A stretch of 41,223 bases of DNA, from contig NZ_LMFQ01000013.1 in assembly GCF_001426905.1 (NCBI RefSeq), forward strand, positions 1-41,223, written 5' to 3'. The notes below the pieces were generated by a model, which had not been told where the DNA came from, ran no database searches, and worked only from the letters and a program-made list of their open reading frames with translations. Origin of the DNA: Caulobacter sp. Root1455. Its GTDB lineage: Bacteria > Pseudomonadota > Alphaproteobacteria > Caulobacterales > Caulobacteraceae. Numbering within the stretch: the first letter of the stretch is position 1; each line of letters begins with the position of its first letter. The position numbers and the translations under genes were made by a program. Shown here one piece after another: positions 15,700 to 24,723 of this stretch.

Positions 15700-16682
15700 G
15701 CCTTTCCGACAACGAGGTTCGCGACGATCTCGCGCCCGCCCTAATCCCCAAGCCCGGAGCGCCCTCCGCGACCGCCCCGCCTCCGGGCGTGCGGGTTGAT
15801 CGTCTGATCGTGAAGACAAAAGCGGGCTTCGCGCTCGACATTCAGGATCTGGCCCTGGCGGCCGGCGAGACGGTGGCGATCGTCGGCGCCAACGGCGCGG
15901 GCAAGACGACCCTGCTCGAGGCGCTGCTGGGCCTGCGCAAGACGGACGTCGCGGAAGGCGGCATCGGTGAGGCCAGCCTCCAGGCCTGGGCCCGCAGCCC
16001 GCGCCTGCGCCGACGAATGGGCGTGCTCCTGCAGCGCACGGCGCTGCCGTTCGGGTTGCGGGTCCGGGACGTTCTGGACCTGCACCGGCGCATCTACGGC
16101 AGCCAGGCGCAGGCCGTCCTGGAGGCGCTGGACGTCCCCCGAATGCGGAACTTCAACTATGACTGGCTCTCGCGCGGCCAGCGCCAGCGCGTCGACCTGG
16201 TCATGGCCCTGGCGCACCGCCCCGACCTGATCCTGCTCGACGAGCCCTTCACCGGCCTGGACCAGCAGTTCGCCACCGCCACCCATCACCTGTTGAGCGG
16301 GATGAGCTCGGCCACCGTGCTGCTGGCCTGCCACTCGGCGCACGAGCTTTCGCTGGCCGACCGCATGCTGTGGATGCGCGACGGGCGCGTCGCGGCCTTC
16401 GCGCCGCCGGCCACGCTGGTCAAGGACATGCTCGGCGAATACGCCCTCAAGGTCAGCCTGCACGACGCCGCCAGCGCCGAGCGTCTGCGCGCCCGCGCCC
16501 AGGGCGCCGTCCGGCTGGTCCACGCGCCGCGGCCCGAACAGCTGCACCTGTTCGGCGGCTCCGACCTCGAAACCCTGGCCCACGCGCTGATCGGCGAGCC
16601 GGCGATCGCCTCGGTCGAATTCGGCGCGGCCAGCTACACCGACCTGCTTCACGTCTGCGCCTTGGGAGACACCCATGCTTAG
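15696..16682 (+). CDS. ABC transporter ATP-binding subunit (ABC-2 exporter)
   Basis: This 328-residue ATPase carries Walker A (GANGAGKTTL, about residues 59-68), a Q-loop region, the signature LSRGQRQRVD and Walker B LILLDEPFTG. About 35 residues of low-complexity N-terminus precede the domain. A C-terminal extension of roughly 90 residues resembles the accessory domain of ABC-2 drug or polysaccharide exporters. It overlaps the permease gene by eight bases. Position within the operon suggests export of the cluster's product or an intermediate across the inner membrane. The signature starts LSRGQ instead of LSGGQ, a tolerated change. Confidence 0.9.
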   Translation: MSLSDNEVRDDLAPALIPKPGAPSATAPPPGVRVDRLIVKTKAGFALDIQDLALAAGETVAIVGANGAGKTTLLEALLGLRKTDVAEGGIGEASLQAWARSPRLRRRMGVLLQRTALPFGLRVRDVLDLHRRIYGSQAQAVLEALDVPRMRNFNYDWLSRGQRQRVDLVMALAHRPDLILLDEPFTGLDQQFATATHHLLSGMSSATVLLACHSAHELSLADRMLWMRDGRVAAFAPPATLVKDMLGEYALKVSLHDAASAERLRARAQGAVRLVHAPRPEQLHLFGGSDLETLAHALIGEPAIASVEFGAASYTDLLHVCALGDTHA

Positions 16683-17787
16683 CGGCTTCGACGCCCTGAT
16701 CCGCACCGAATTGCGCAGCCTGATGCGCGAGAGGGTTTCGCTGTTCTGGATCTTCCTGTTCCCGATCGTCTTCCTGGGCATGATGATGATCGCCTCGGGC
16801 AGCGGCAGCACGCTGGCGCCGGTGACCATCGAGGTCGTCGATCACGACCGCAGCGATGCCAGCCGCGACTATCTGGCGGCGGTTGGCCGCGTCTTCGCCA
16901 GCGGCGATCCGGTCAGCGGCAAGCTGGTGGCCGACAGCGGCCGCGGCCCCGTGACCGCGGGCCATGTGCGCGTGACGGTGCCCAAGGGGTTCGGCGGCGC
17001 CGCCGCGCGCGGCGCTCCGGTCTCGGTGAGCGTCGAGTACGAGCGTAACGGCGAGATCGGCACCCAGGTGGCCGCACGCGTCTTCGGGCCCGTGACGATC
17101 GCCTACAATGCGAGGCTGGCCAAGGCCGCCATGCCCGTGCGCGTGGAGATCAGCGGCCGCGCCGCGCCGCGCCTGATCGACTTTTCCCAATACCTGCTGA
17201 CGGGGGTGCTCGTGGTGGCCATGATGTCGGCCGCCATCAGCTCGACCTGCGTGGCGATCGCCACCCGCCGAGAACAGAACACCTTCAAACTGATGGCGTG
17301 CCTGCCGCTGGGACCGCTGAGCTATCTGGCGGCGCTGATCCTGGCCCGCGTGATCGTGCTCTTCATCGCCTCGGCCCTGCTGTTGGTCTTTGGGCGCTGG
17401 GTTCTGGGGATCGTCATGCCCCTCACCCTTACCGCCCTGGTCACGGCGACGGTGCTGACGTGCGTCGGAGCGGCCGCGATGATCAGTCTCGGCGCGATGA
17501 TGGCCTCGCGCATCTCCGCCGCGCCGGTCGCCATCTTCCTCTCCAACATCGTCTATCTTGGCCTTCTGATGCTCAGCGACCTGACCATCCCCTTGCGGGG
17601 CGTCCCTGACCAGATTCGTCAATGGCTGTCGTATCTGCCGACCAGCCAACTCGTCGCCGGCCTGCGGTCGGCCCTGATCCAGGGCCAGGACCTGTCCCAC
17701 CAGGGCGGTGTGCTGCTGATCCTTTCCGCCTGGACCGTGCTGTTCCTGGCCGTGGCCAGGTTGACGTTCCGCTGGCACCGCGTCTGA
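16675..17787 (+). CDS. ABC-2 type transporter permease
   Basis: This is a 370-residue membrane protein with the ABC-2 layout. One transmembrane helix lies near the N-terminus (about 22-42, SLFWIFLFPIVFLGMMMIA). A large extracytoplasmic domain spans about 45-165. At least five helices follow, beginning around YLLTGVLVVAMMSAAIS and ending with VLLILSAWTVLFLAVARL. It pairs with the ATPase encoded immediately upstream. A single permease of this size would act as a homodimer, as in drug and lipid exporters of the DrrB/YadH kind. Its membership of the operon indicates a role in export or self-resistance. Confidence 0.88.
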   Translation: MLSGFDALIRTELRSLMRERVSLFWIFLFPIVFLGMMMIASGSGSTLAPVTIEVVDHDRSDASRDYLAAVGRVFASGDPVSGKLVADSGRGPVTAGHVRVTVPKGFGGAAARGAPVSVSVEYERNGEIGTQVAARVFGPVTIAYNARLAKAAMPVRVEISGRAAPRLIDFSQYLLTGVLVVAMMSAAISSTCVAIATRREQNTFKLMACLPLGPLSYLAALILARVIVLFIASALLLVFGRWVLGIVMPLTLTALVTATVLTCVGAAAMISLGAMMASRISAAPVAIFLSNIVYLGLLMLSDLTIPLRGVPDQIRQWLSYLPTSQLVAGLRSALIQGQDLSHQGGVLLILSAWTVLFLAVARLTFRWHRV

Positions 17788-17822
17788 GCACGCCGACCCC
17801 GCGAACAACCAAGGAGGATGTG

Positions 17823-18107
17823 ATGAAAAGCCCCTACGACGCGGAAATCATCGGGATCATCAGCTCCCGCGTGAAGATCGACCCGACGGAATTCACGCGG
17901 GAGATGACGCTCGACAGCGCCGGCCTGGACTCGATCGACATCATCGAGACGGTCTTCGAGCTGGAGGACCGTTTCAAGATCGCGATCCCGTTCAACGCCA
18001 ACGCCCAGGACAAGGAGAAGCTGAGGACGGCCGGCGACGTCATCGACCTTGTCACGCAACTGATCGTCGAAGCCGACGCCCTCGTCCCCGCGCCATCGCA
18101 GGCCTGA
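17823..18107 (+). CDS. Second acyl carrier protein
   Basis: This 94-residue carrier protein has its phosphopantetheine serine in AGLDSIDIIETVFELED. The motif and length are typical of type II fatty-acid or polyketide ACPs of the NodF/AcpP kind. ATG 17823 is preceded by AAGGAGG at 17811-17817, one of the strongest ribosome-binding sites in the window, consistent with a carrier needed in large amounts. The following ketosynthase gene starts within ten bases of its stop, so the two probably function as an ACP-KS pair. Its composition matches the neighbours, unlike the carrier at 3411. Confidence 0.93.
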   Translation: MKSPYDAEIIGIISSRVKIDPTEFTREMTLDSAGLDSIDIIETVFELEDRFKIAIPFNANAQDKEKLRTAGDVIDLVTQLIVEADALVPAPSQA

Positions 18108-18115
18108 GGATGGCG

Positions 18116-19327
18116 ATGCGACGCGTAGCGATCACCGGCATGGGCGTGATGTGCGCCATCGGCCGGTCCATGGCCGAACTGCAGGCCTCGCTGCGGGAAT
18201 CCCGGGCGGGCATCGGCCCCATCTCCCTGGTGTCCCGCGAGGGCCTCCAGGCCAAGGTGGCCGCCGAGATCCGCGACTATGTCGCCACCGACCATTTCGA
18301 CGAGCGCCGCTTGGTCCTTCTGGACCGGACCTCGCAGTTCGCTCTGCTCGCCGCCGACCAGGCCCTGGCCGACTCCGGACTGGCGCTGGACAAGATCGAC
18401 CGGTCTCGGGTGATGACCGTGCTGGGGACGGGCACGGGCTGCGCGACGGCCATCGACGACAATTTTCACGCCACCTACAAGATGGGCGGGCGACCTCATC
18501 CGCTGTGCGTGCCCAAGCTGATGATCAACGCGCCGGTCAGCCAGGTCACCATGGCTCACGGTCTGACCGGCCCGTCGTTCATGGTCTCCACCGCCTGCGC
18601 CTCCGCCAGCCACGCCATCGGCGTAGCCTTCCAGATGATCCGCGCGGGCCTGGCCGACGTCGCCGTGACCGGAGGATGCGACGCGACCTTGTCGTGGGGC
18701 CAGTTGCGGGCCTGGGACGGCCTGCGGGTCATGGCCCCGGACACCTGCCGCCCGTTCTCGCGCGACCGGTTGGGGATGGTGCTGGGCGAGGGCGCCGGCG
18801 TCGTCGTCCTCGAAGCGATGGATCTGGCCCAGCGCCGCGGGGCCGACATCAAGGCCGAACTTCTGGGCTTCGCCATGAACTCGGACGCCGGGCACCTGGT
18901 CAATCCGTCGGTGGGAGGATGCGCCGACGTCGTATCGGCCTGCCTGCGCGACGCGGGGCTGAACTCGGAAGACGTCGACTATGTCAACGCGCACGGCACA
19001 GGCACCCAGGTCAACGACATCGCCGAGACGGCCGCGTTGCGGCAGGCCTTCGGCGCTCACGCCGACCGCCTGATGGTGTCGTCCACCAAGTCGATGCACG
19101 GCCACACGATCGGCGCGGGCGGCGCGATCGAACTTTGCGCCACGATCGCCAGCGCCCGGGGCGGCTTCATTCCGCCGACGATCAATTTCTCGGAGCCCGA
19201 CCCGCAGTGCGACCTCGATTACGTGCCCAATGTGGCGCGCGACGCCCGCATGACCACCGCGCTTTCGACGTCTTTCGCGTTCGGCGGCCACAACGCGGCG
19301 CTCGCGGTCGGGCTGGGGTGGTCATGA
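18116..19327 (+). CDS. FabF-like beta-ketoacyl-ACP synthase
   Basis: This 403-residue condensing enzyme has an intact Cys-His-His triad: Cys161 in VSTACASASHA, His293 in NAHGTGTQVND and His330 in SMHGHTIGAGG. Lys325 just before it and a C-terminal FAFGGHNAAL complete the family pattern. It should decarboxylate malonyl-ACP and extend an acyl chain by two carbons in the cytoplasm. No ketoreductase or dehydratase gene is in the window, so reduction would need housekeeping Fab enzymes or FabV. ATG 18116 is preferred because GAGG (18106-18109) is six bases upstream; ATG 18110 is the alternative. This is the last gene of the first operon and is followed by a convergent KASIII-like gene 26 bp away. 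Confidence 0.92.
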   Translation: MRRVAITGMGVMCAIGRSMAELQASLRESRAGIGPISLVSREGLQAKVAAEIRDYVATDHFDERRLVLLDRTSQFALLAADQALADSGLALDKIDRSRVMTVLGTGTGCATAIDDNFHATYKMGGRPHPLCVPKLMINAPVSQVTMAHGLTGPSFMVSTACASASHAIGVAFQMIRAGLADVAVTGGCDATLSWGQLRAWDGLRVMAPDTCRPFSRDRLGMVLGEGAGVVVLEAMDLAQRRGADIKAELLGFAMNSDAGHLVNPSVGGCADVVSACLRDAGLNSEDVDYVNAHGTGTQVNDIAETAALRQAFGAHADRLMVSSTKSMHGHTIGAGGAIELCATIASARGGFIPPTINFSEPDPQCDLDYVPNVARDARMTTALSTSFAFGGHNAALAVGLGWS

Positions 19328-19353
19328 GCGGTCGCCCTCCCCATCCCCGCCCC

Positions 19354-20313
19354 CTAGGCGGTCTTGCGCAGAGCCACCGCGCTCCAGGTCCAGACGCCGG
19401 TGTTCAGCAACACGACGAGATCGCCCTCGGCGATCTGGCCCTGGTCGTCCAGCGCGCGCAAGGTGACCAGGTTGTCGCTGGCGTCCAGGTGTCCGTAGGC
19501 GGCGCGGCCTTCCCGCCTCAAGCGCTCGGCCGGAAGCTTCAGCGTGTCGGCGATCACCTTCAGCGCATCAACGTGGAAGTGTCCGGCCAGCACGTGCTGG
19601 GCCTCGCGCAACGGCGCGCCGATGACCGCCGTGAAGTCCCGATCCAGGCGGCGAACGGACTTGTGGGTCTCCAGAACCAGGCGGCTGAAGTCCTTGCGTG
19701 GGTCCAGCAGGGCCACGCCCGGCGCGCCCACCGAGCGCACCGCCTCGATCCGAAAGCCCGACCGCAGCTCCGTCCCGACCAGGCAACTGGCGGCCGCGTC
19801 GCCCAGAACCGCCGCGCCGCCCCTCATGAACCGCGGAAGGTCGGGCCTCTGTCGGTCGACCGTCACCACCAGGATGCGCTGGTGCTGGCCGGCCGCGACC
19901 ATGGCGTGGGAAAGCCCGAGCGAGACGCCAAGGTTGCCGCAAGCCGACAACCAGGCGCCATAGGGACAGGCCCTGGCCAAGCCCAGCCCCGCGAACGTCT
20001 CGAGCAGGGCGTCGCGAAGGCGCAGATGTTCGAGCCGCTGGCGTTCCTCGTTCTTCGGCGCGCCGACGTCCCAGAAGCTTTCGGTGGCCAGCACCACCGC
20101 GTCCACGTCGAGCGGATCCACGGCGGCGCGTTCGAGGGTCTCGCTCATGGCGCGGCGGGCCAGCGCGACGAGGCCTTCCTCGTCGATCGCCACCTCGGAA
20201 AATCCTTCCTGAGCCAGAACCAGCACCGTCTTCGGATCCTCGTCCGCTCCGGCCGCCTGAGCCAAGGGGATCGCCGGTCCCGTCGCCAGGCCAATGCCGT
20301 GCAGGTAGCTCAT
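19354..20313 (-). CDS. KASIII-like acyltransferase (ChlB3/CerJ-type)
   Basis: This 319-residue protein is related to FabH. The nucleophile is Cys125 in WLSACGNLGVSLG and the likely His is His245 in LAGHFHVDALKVIADTL. Where FabH has the catalytic Asn in 'GN.SAAS', this protein reads YGHLDASDNL. That replacement recalls the GHxGAxDQ motif of KASIII-like acyltransferases (ChlB3, CerJ), which use a Cys-His-Asp triad and move acyl groups between carriers or onto an acceptor instead of condensing with malonate. Transfer to or from one of the carriers in this cluster is therefore likely, although condensation is not excluded. ATG 20313 is selected over an ATG at 20343 because GGGAGG lies just upstream of it. 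The gene diverges from the PCP-NRPS pair. Confidence 0.8.
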   Translation of the reverse strand: MSYLHGIGLATGPAIPLAQAAGADEDPKTVLVLAQEGFSEVAIDEEGLVALARRAMSETLERAAVDPLDVDAVVLATESFWDVGAPKNEERQRLEHLRLRDALLETFAGLGLARACPYGAWLSACGNLGVSLGLSHAMVAAGQHQRILVVTVDRQRPDLPRFMRGGAAVLGDAAASCLVGTELRSGFRIEAVRSVGAPGVALLDPRKDFSRLVLETHKSVRRLDRDFTAVIGAPLREAQHVLAGHFHVDALKVIADTLKLPAERLRREGRAAYGHLDASDNLVTLRALDDQGQIAEGDLVVLLNTGVWTWSAVALRKTA

Positions 20314-20411
20314 CAACCCCTCCCATGCCGCCAAGATGGCCACGCCCCTTGCGACGAGCTTTCGGCAATTGAAGAATTCAGAATAGGCATTCGATGTAAA
20401 GGAGAAATTCC

Positions 20412-20702
20412 TTGCAAGACGTTTTGCTAGAGGTCGAAATTAAACAAACTACCTTTGACGAAAAGGAAGTCTCTGATTTCCTGCGAGTACTTTGGTCGTT
20501 TGTTCTTGAAACGCCCGAAATCCCGCTCGATGTCAGCTTTTTCGACCTCGGCGGGCGATCTCTGCAGATGATGGTGGTGATCAATCACCTCAGAACACGG
20601 TTCGGCCTGGAAATCTCGCCGCTGGCCTTCGTCCTGGCCCCGACGGTCCAGGCTCTGGCGCGGCATTGCTGCGCGCCTCAAGACGCGGAGGACTACCTGT
20701 GA
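20412..20702 (+). CDS. Free-standing peptidyl carrier protein
   Basis: This 96-residue carrier has SFFDLGGRSLQMMVV, the NRPS-type attachment motif, distinguishing it from the two ACPs elsewhere in the cluster. The start is TTG 20412, with AAAGGAG at 20397-20403 upstream; no ATG or GTG fits better. The stop overlaps the NRPS start (GTGA). Its C-terminus ends in the acidic QDAEDYL, which could be the short linear motif that docks into the TubC-type domain at the NRPS N-terminus. It therefore probably presents the upstream acyl or aminoacyl chain to the NRPS condensation domain. The first 120 bases or so (20401-20520) are only about 42% G+C by hand count, far below the surroundings. Confidence 0.88.
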   Translation: MQDVLLEVEIKQTTFDEKEVSDFLRVLWSFVLETPEIPLDVSFFDLGGRSLQMMVVINHLRTRFGLEISPLAFVLAPTVQALARHCCAPQDAEDYL

Positions 20703-23700
20703 ATTCGGACGCCTCCGAACTGCTCGTCGACCTCCTCTGGCGCGTTCGCGGAAAGGGAGTGGGCCTGCGCGCCGACGGCGATCGCATCACCCTGTCGGGG
20801 ACCGAGCAGCTGGACGCCGCCGATCGCGCCGCGCTCAAGGCGCGCCGTGACGAGGTGCTGGCCTATTTGCGCGCCGAGGCGGATCTGCGACGGATCACGC
20901 CCGAGCCGCTGGCGGCTCCGACCCTCTCGATCGACCAGGAACGAATCTGGCTGCTCTGGCGGCTGGAACCCCAACTGGGACAGTTTCGGATCGTCAGCTC
21001 GATCGAGATCGACGGGCGCCTCGACCCCGTCGGCTTCGAGAAGGCCGTCGCCCGGCTGGTGCGGCGGCACGAACAATTGCGGCTTGCCATCCAGCCTTCG
21101 GACGACGGATGGGACCTGGGGCTTCACGATCCCGAGCGGTTCCGCCCCCTGGTGCGCGAACTGGAGGACGACGACATACCCGCCCTCGAGCGCTTGGCCA
21201 TGGACTTCAGCGAGCGAGGCTTCGAGCCGGATGGCGAGCCCCTTTTCCGGGTCGGCCTCTTCCTGTCGCCGAAGCGCAGCTATGTGGTCACCCTCGCCCA
21301 CCACCTCGTCAGCGACGGCTGGTCGACGATGCTGATCGGACGCGACCTGGCCGCGTTCTATTCCGACGTGGTCGCCGGGCGTGAATCCCCGCAGGGTCCG
21401 CCCCATCGCTATTTCGACATCGCTCGCTGGCAACAGCGTCTGCTGGACGGCAGCCTCGGCCAGGCCCAGCTGGACTACTGGCGCAGGCTGGTGGCGGCCG
21501 CGCCTCCGCCGCTGGATATGCCCGCCGATCATGCGCGACGGGCGGACGTCACCTTCAGCGCTCGGGAACACGAATGGATCGCGCCGCCCGACGTGGCCGG
21601 GGCCGCCCGCGCCCTCGCCCAGCAAACCGGCGTCGGCCTGTTCGCCCTGGTCTCGACCGCCTGGGCGATCGTGCTGGGTCGGCGTTCCCGCTCGGACGAC
21701 CTTGTCCTGGGCGTTCCCCTGGCCGGCCGGACGCGAAGCGAGGCGGAACTGGTCGTGGGCCTGTTCTCGCGCATGGGCGCCTTGCGGGTGCGCCTCGATC
21801 CGGCGCTCAGCTTTCGCCAGTTGGTCGAACGCGTCCAGGATGAAACGGGCCGCATGCTGGCCAACCAGGACGTCCCCATCGAGACCGCCACGCGCGGCTT
21901 GAGCCGTGACGGCGACCTGTCGCCGCTGTTCAACGCCTGCACCAACATGTTGCCGCGCACGCGTGAAACCCACATCGCCTACGGCGAGCACGCCGGGCGG
22001 GCCATGGCCCTGGCCACGGGCGGCACGCAGCTGTTCGGCCTGTCCCTGATCATGTGGGAAAGCGAAGACCTCTACCTGACGATCTCCTATCAGGACGAGC
22101 GGTTCGCCGCGGAGAGCATCGCCGACCTGGCGCGCCAGCTCACCGGCATGTTGAGCGCGGCTTGCGCGGAACCCGACGCCCCAATCCAGGCGCTCAAGAG
22201 CGTGGGCGAAGCCGAGCGCCAGGCGCTGCTGGCCCAGGCTTCGGGACCGCCTCTCGAGGCTGAGGGCCTGCTTCACGACTTGATCGCCGCCCAGGCCCGG
22301 CGAGCGCCCGAGGCGACGGCCGTCGAATGCGGCGACGCCAAGCTGACCTATGCCCAGCTCGACGCCCGCGCCAACCACCTGGCGCGTCGCCTGCAGGCCC
22401 TGGGCGTGGGTCCAGACCGGCTGGTGGCTCTGTGCCTGCCGCGTGGCGTTGAGCTGGTCTGCGCGATTTTGGCCACGCTCAAGGCGGGAGGCGCCTACCT
22501 GCCGATCGACCCGGACTATCCGCCCGATCGCCGGGTTTTCATGCTCAACGACGCCGAGGTCGCGGCGGTGGTTTCCGACGCGAACTTCTCGGGCGTGCTT
22601 CCAACCGGAACGCCGCTGGTGACCTTGGACGAGCCCGCGGAGGACGCCGAGGCTCCGCCGTGCGCGGCGCGGCCGGAAAGCCTGGCCTACGTGATCTACA
22701 CCTCGGGCACGACCGGACGGCCCAAGGGGGCGCTGATCGAACACCGGAACATCGTCAACCACACCGTCTGGTTCAACGACGCTTTTGGCCTGGGTCCCGG
22801 CGACAGGGTGCTGCAACGAACGCCGAGCAGTTTCGACGCCTCGGTGTGGGAACTGGTCTCGCCGCTGGCGGCCGGCGCGACACTGGTGCTGGCGCCGCCC
22901 CAGGCGGGCGCCGATCCCCAGGAAATCGAGAACCTGCTGGCTGGCGGCGTCACCGTCATGCAGTGCGTTCCGTCGCTGCTGGACCTGTTGATCGACGCCG
23001 GCGTCTTTTCGCGCGCCAAGGCGCTTCGCCTGCAATTTTGCGGCGGCGAGCCCCTGAGCCCGGACCTGGCGCGCCGGTTCGCCGCGTGCTCGGCGGCCCG
23101 ATTGGTCAATCTCTACGGTCCGACGGAAGCCACGATCGACAGCCTGTGGTGCGAGGCTCCGCTGGACGCGGCGCGCATGCCCATCGGCCGCCCCATCGCC
23201 GGCATGTCGGCCTATATTGTCGATGACGCCGGCGCCCTGGCGCCCAAGGGCGCGATCGGCGAACTCTGGGTGGGCGGAGCGGGCGTGGGCCGGGGCTATC
23301 TCAACAGGCCCGACCTCACCGAAGCGCGCTTCGTCACCGCCGACTTCGCCCCCGGCCAGCGCCTCTATCGCACCGGCGATCTCGGCCGCTGGCGGCTCGA
23401 CGGCGCGGTGGAGCTGTTTGGCCGCGTCGACGAGCAGGTCAAGCTGCACGGCTATCGCATTGAACCCGGCGAGATCGAGACCCAGCTGACAGGCCATCCG
23501 TCCGTCGCCAGCGCGGCCGTGGTCGTGCGCGAGGACGCCGGCGGCCACAAGCGGCTCGTCGCCTACGTCACGCCGACGGCCGGCGCCGCGATCGACGTCG
23601 AGCGCCTGCGCATCCGGGTCAAGTCACGGTTGCCGGACTACATGACGCCGTCGGCCTTCGTGGTGCTGGAGACCCTGCCCAGGCTGCCCAATGGGAAGCT

Positions 23701-24712
23701 GGATCGCGCGGCGTTGCCGATGCCCGAGCGCGCGCTGGCCGAAACCGTCTATGTCGCGCCACGCACTCCGCTGGAACGTCGTGTGGCCGACCTGCTGTGC
23801 GAAGTTCTCGGCATCGACCGGGTTGGGGTCCACGACAACTTCTTCGAACTCGGCGGCGACTCTCTGCTGGCGGCGCGCTTCGGCGCCAGGCTGGCGACGG
23901 TTCTGGGCCGCAGGGCGCCGCTCAGCAAACTGTTCGCGCGCCCCACCGTCGCGGAGCTGGCGCAATGGCTGGCCGAGGATGACGTCGACAACGCCACGCC
24001 CTTCCCCATCCCGTTGCGAACCCGTTCGGGGGCGCGAACGGCGGTGCTGTTGATGCCCACCATGCTCGGCATGGGCTCCACCTATAGCCAGCTGGCGCGC
24101 CGCCTGACCTCGCAGGTCGACGTTCACACCTGCCGCCTGCCTGGGGTCGAGCCCGGCGAGACGCCGCTGACGACGCTTGCCGACATCGCCCGTCACTGCC
24201 TGGCGGCCGCGCCGGACCTGGACCGCTATGACACGCTGGTGCTTTCAGGGTGGTCGTTCGGCGGCCTGATCGCCTACGAGGCGGCGCTGCAACTGACCGA
24301 GGCCAAGCGACCGGTCAGTCAGGTCATTCTCCTGGACAGCTACCGTCCCGCCGAGGGCCGCGCGGATGGCGACGCGATGGCCAATCGCTTGGAGCGGCTG
24401 CTTGAAATCCAGTTCGGCCGCGCCGGCCTGAAAGCCATCAACCTGCCCCTGTTCTCGGCGGTCTACCGCGCCAACGCCGGCGCGGCCGCGGCCTACGATC
24501 CAGCGCCCCTCGACGCTCGCGTCATCGAGGTTCGCGCCAAGGAGAGCGCGGATCGGATCGTCGCCGGCGCGCTGCATCCGTTGCCCGCGCGCTCGCCGCG
24601 CGTGGTGACCATCGCCGGCGGGCATTTCACGATGCTGTCGCCGGAGGGGCTTCCCGCCCTGGTCGCGGCCTTTGACGAGGCCCTGCAAGACAGCCTGGAG
24701 CCGGCTCTATGA
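20699..24712 (+). CDS. Nonribosomal peptide synthetase, docking-C-A-PCP-TE
   Basis: This single-module NRPS has 1337 residues. Residues about 4-55 resemble a TubC-type N-terminal docking domain. The condensation domain (about 70-490) has HHLVSDG at 201-207. The adenylation domain (about 525-1030) contains YTSGTTGRPKG, SSFDASVWEL, NLYGPTEATI, YRTGDLGRW and NGKLDR. By hand alignment to GrsA its pocket reads D-A-W-Q-F-G-L-I-D-K. I recall that as the glutamine code of tyrocidine synthetase. The carrier serine is Ser1055 (LGGDSLLAA). The thioesterase (about 1115-1337) has Ser1186 in SGWSFGG, an Asp in LLDSY and His in GGHFTML. It should join a chain from a partner carrier to the activated amino acid and release it by hydrolysis or cyclisation. 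There is no epimerisation domain. GTG 20699, with GGAGG just upstream, is the start. Confidence 0.95.
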   Translation: MNSDASELLVDLLWRVRGKGVGLRADGDRITLSGTEQLDAADRAALKARRDEVLAYLRAEADLRRITPEPLAAPTLSIDQERIWLLWRLEPQLGQFRIVSSIEIDGRLDPVGFEKAVARLVRRHEQLRLAIQPSDDGWDLGLHDPERFRPLVRELEDDDIPALERLAMDFSERGFEPDGEPLFRVGLFLSPKRSYVVTLAHHLVSDGWSTMLIGRDLAAFYSDVVAGRESPQGPPHRYFDIARWQQRLLDGSLGQAQLDYWRRLVAAAPPPLDMPADHARRADVTFSAREHEWIAPPDVAGAARALAQQTGVGLFALVSTAWAIVLGRRSRSDDLVLGVPLAGRTRSEAELVVGLFSRMGALRVRLDPALSFRQLVERVQDETGRMLANQDVPIETATRGLSRDGDLSPLFNACTNMLPRTRETHIAYGEHAGRAMALATGGTQLFGLSLIMWESEDLYLTISYQDERFAAESIADLARQLTGMLSAACAEPDAPIQALKSVGEAERQALLAQASGPPLEAEGLLHDLIAAQARRAPEATAVECGDAKLTYAQLDARANHLARRLQALGVGPDRLVALCLPRGVELVCAILATLKAGGAYLPIDPDYPPDRRVFMLNDAEVAAVVSDANFSGVLPTGTPLVTLDEPAEDAEAPPCAARPESLAYVIYTSGTTGRPKGALIEHRNIVNHTVWFNDAFGLGPGDRVLQRTPSSFDASVWELVSPLAAGATLVLAPPQAGADPQEIENLLAGGVTVMQCVPSLLDLLIDAGVFSRAKALRLQFCGGEPLSPDLARRFAACSAARLVNLYGPTEATIDSLWCEAPLDAARMPIGRPIAGMSAYIVDDAGALAPKGAIGELWVGGAGVGRGYLNRPDLTEARFVTADFAPGQRLYRTGDLGRWRLDGAVELFGRVDEQVKLHGYRIEPGEIETQLTGHPSVASAAVVVREDAGGHKRLVAYVTPTAGAAIDVERLRIRVKSRLPDYMTPSAFVVLETLPRLPNGKLDRAALPMPERALAETVYVAPRTPLERRVADLLCEVLGIDRVGVHDNFFELGGDSLLAARFGARLATVLGRRAPLSKLFARPTVAELAQWLAEDDVDNATPFPIPLRTRSGARTAVLLMPTMLGMGSTYSQLARRLTSQVDVHTCRLPGVEPGETPLTTLADIARHCLAAAPDLDRYDTLVLSGWSFGGLIAYEAALQLTEAKRPVSQVILLDSYRPAEGRADGDAMANRLERLLEIQFGRAGLKAINLPLFSAVYRANAGAAAAYDPAPLDARVIEVRAKESADRIVAGALHPLPARSPRVVTIAGGHFTMLSPEGLPALVAAFDEALQDSLEPAL

Positions 24713-24723
24713 CGTCCGCCTGG

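Noticed and set aside
20693..23548. A very long open frame (about 950 codons) on the minus strand opposite the NRPS gene
   Set aside because: It is low-complexity, Gly/Arg/Ala/Gln-rich and has no family motif, while the plus strand encodes an unmistakable NRPS. It is an antisense frame created by high third-position G+C.
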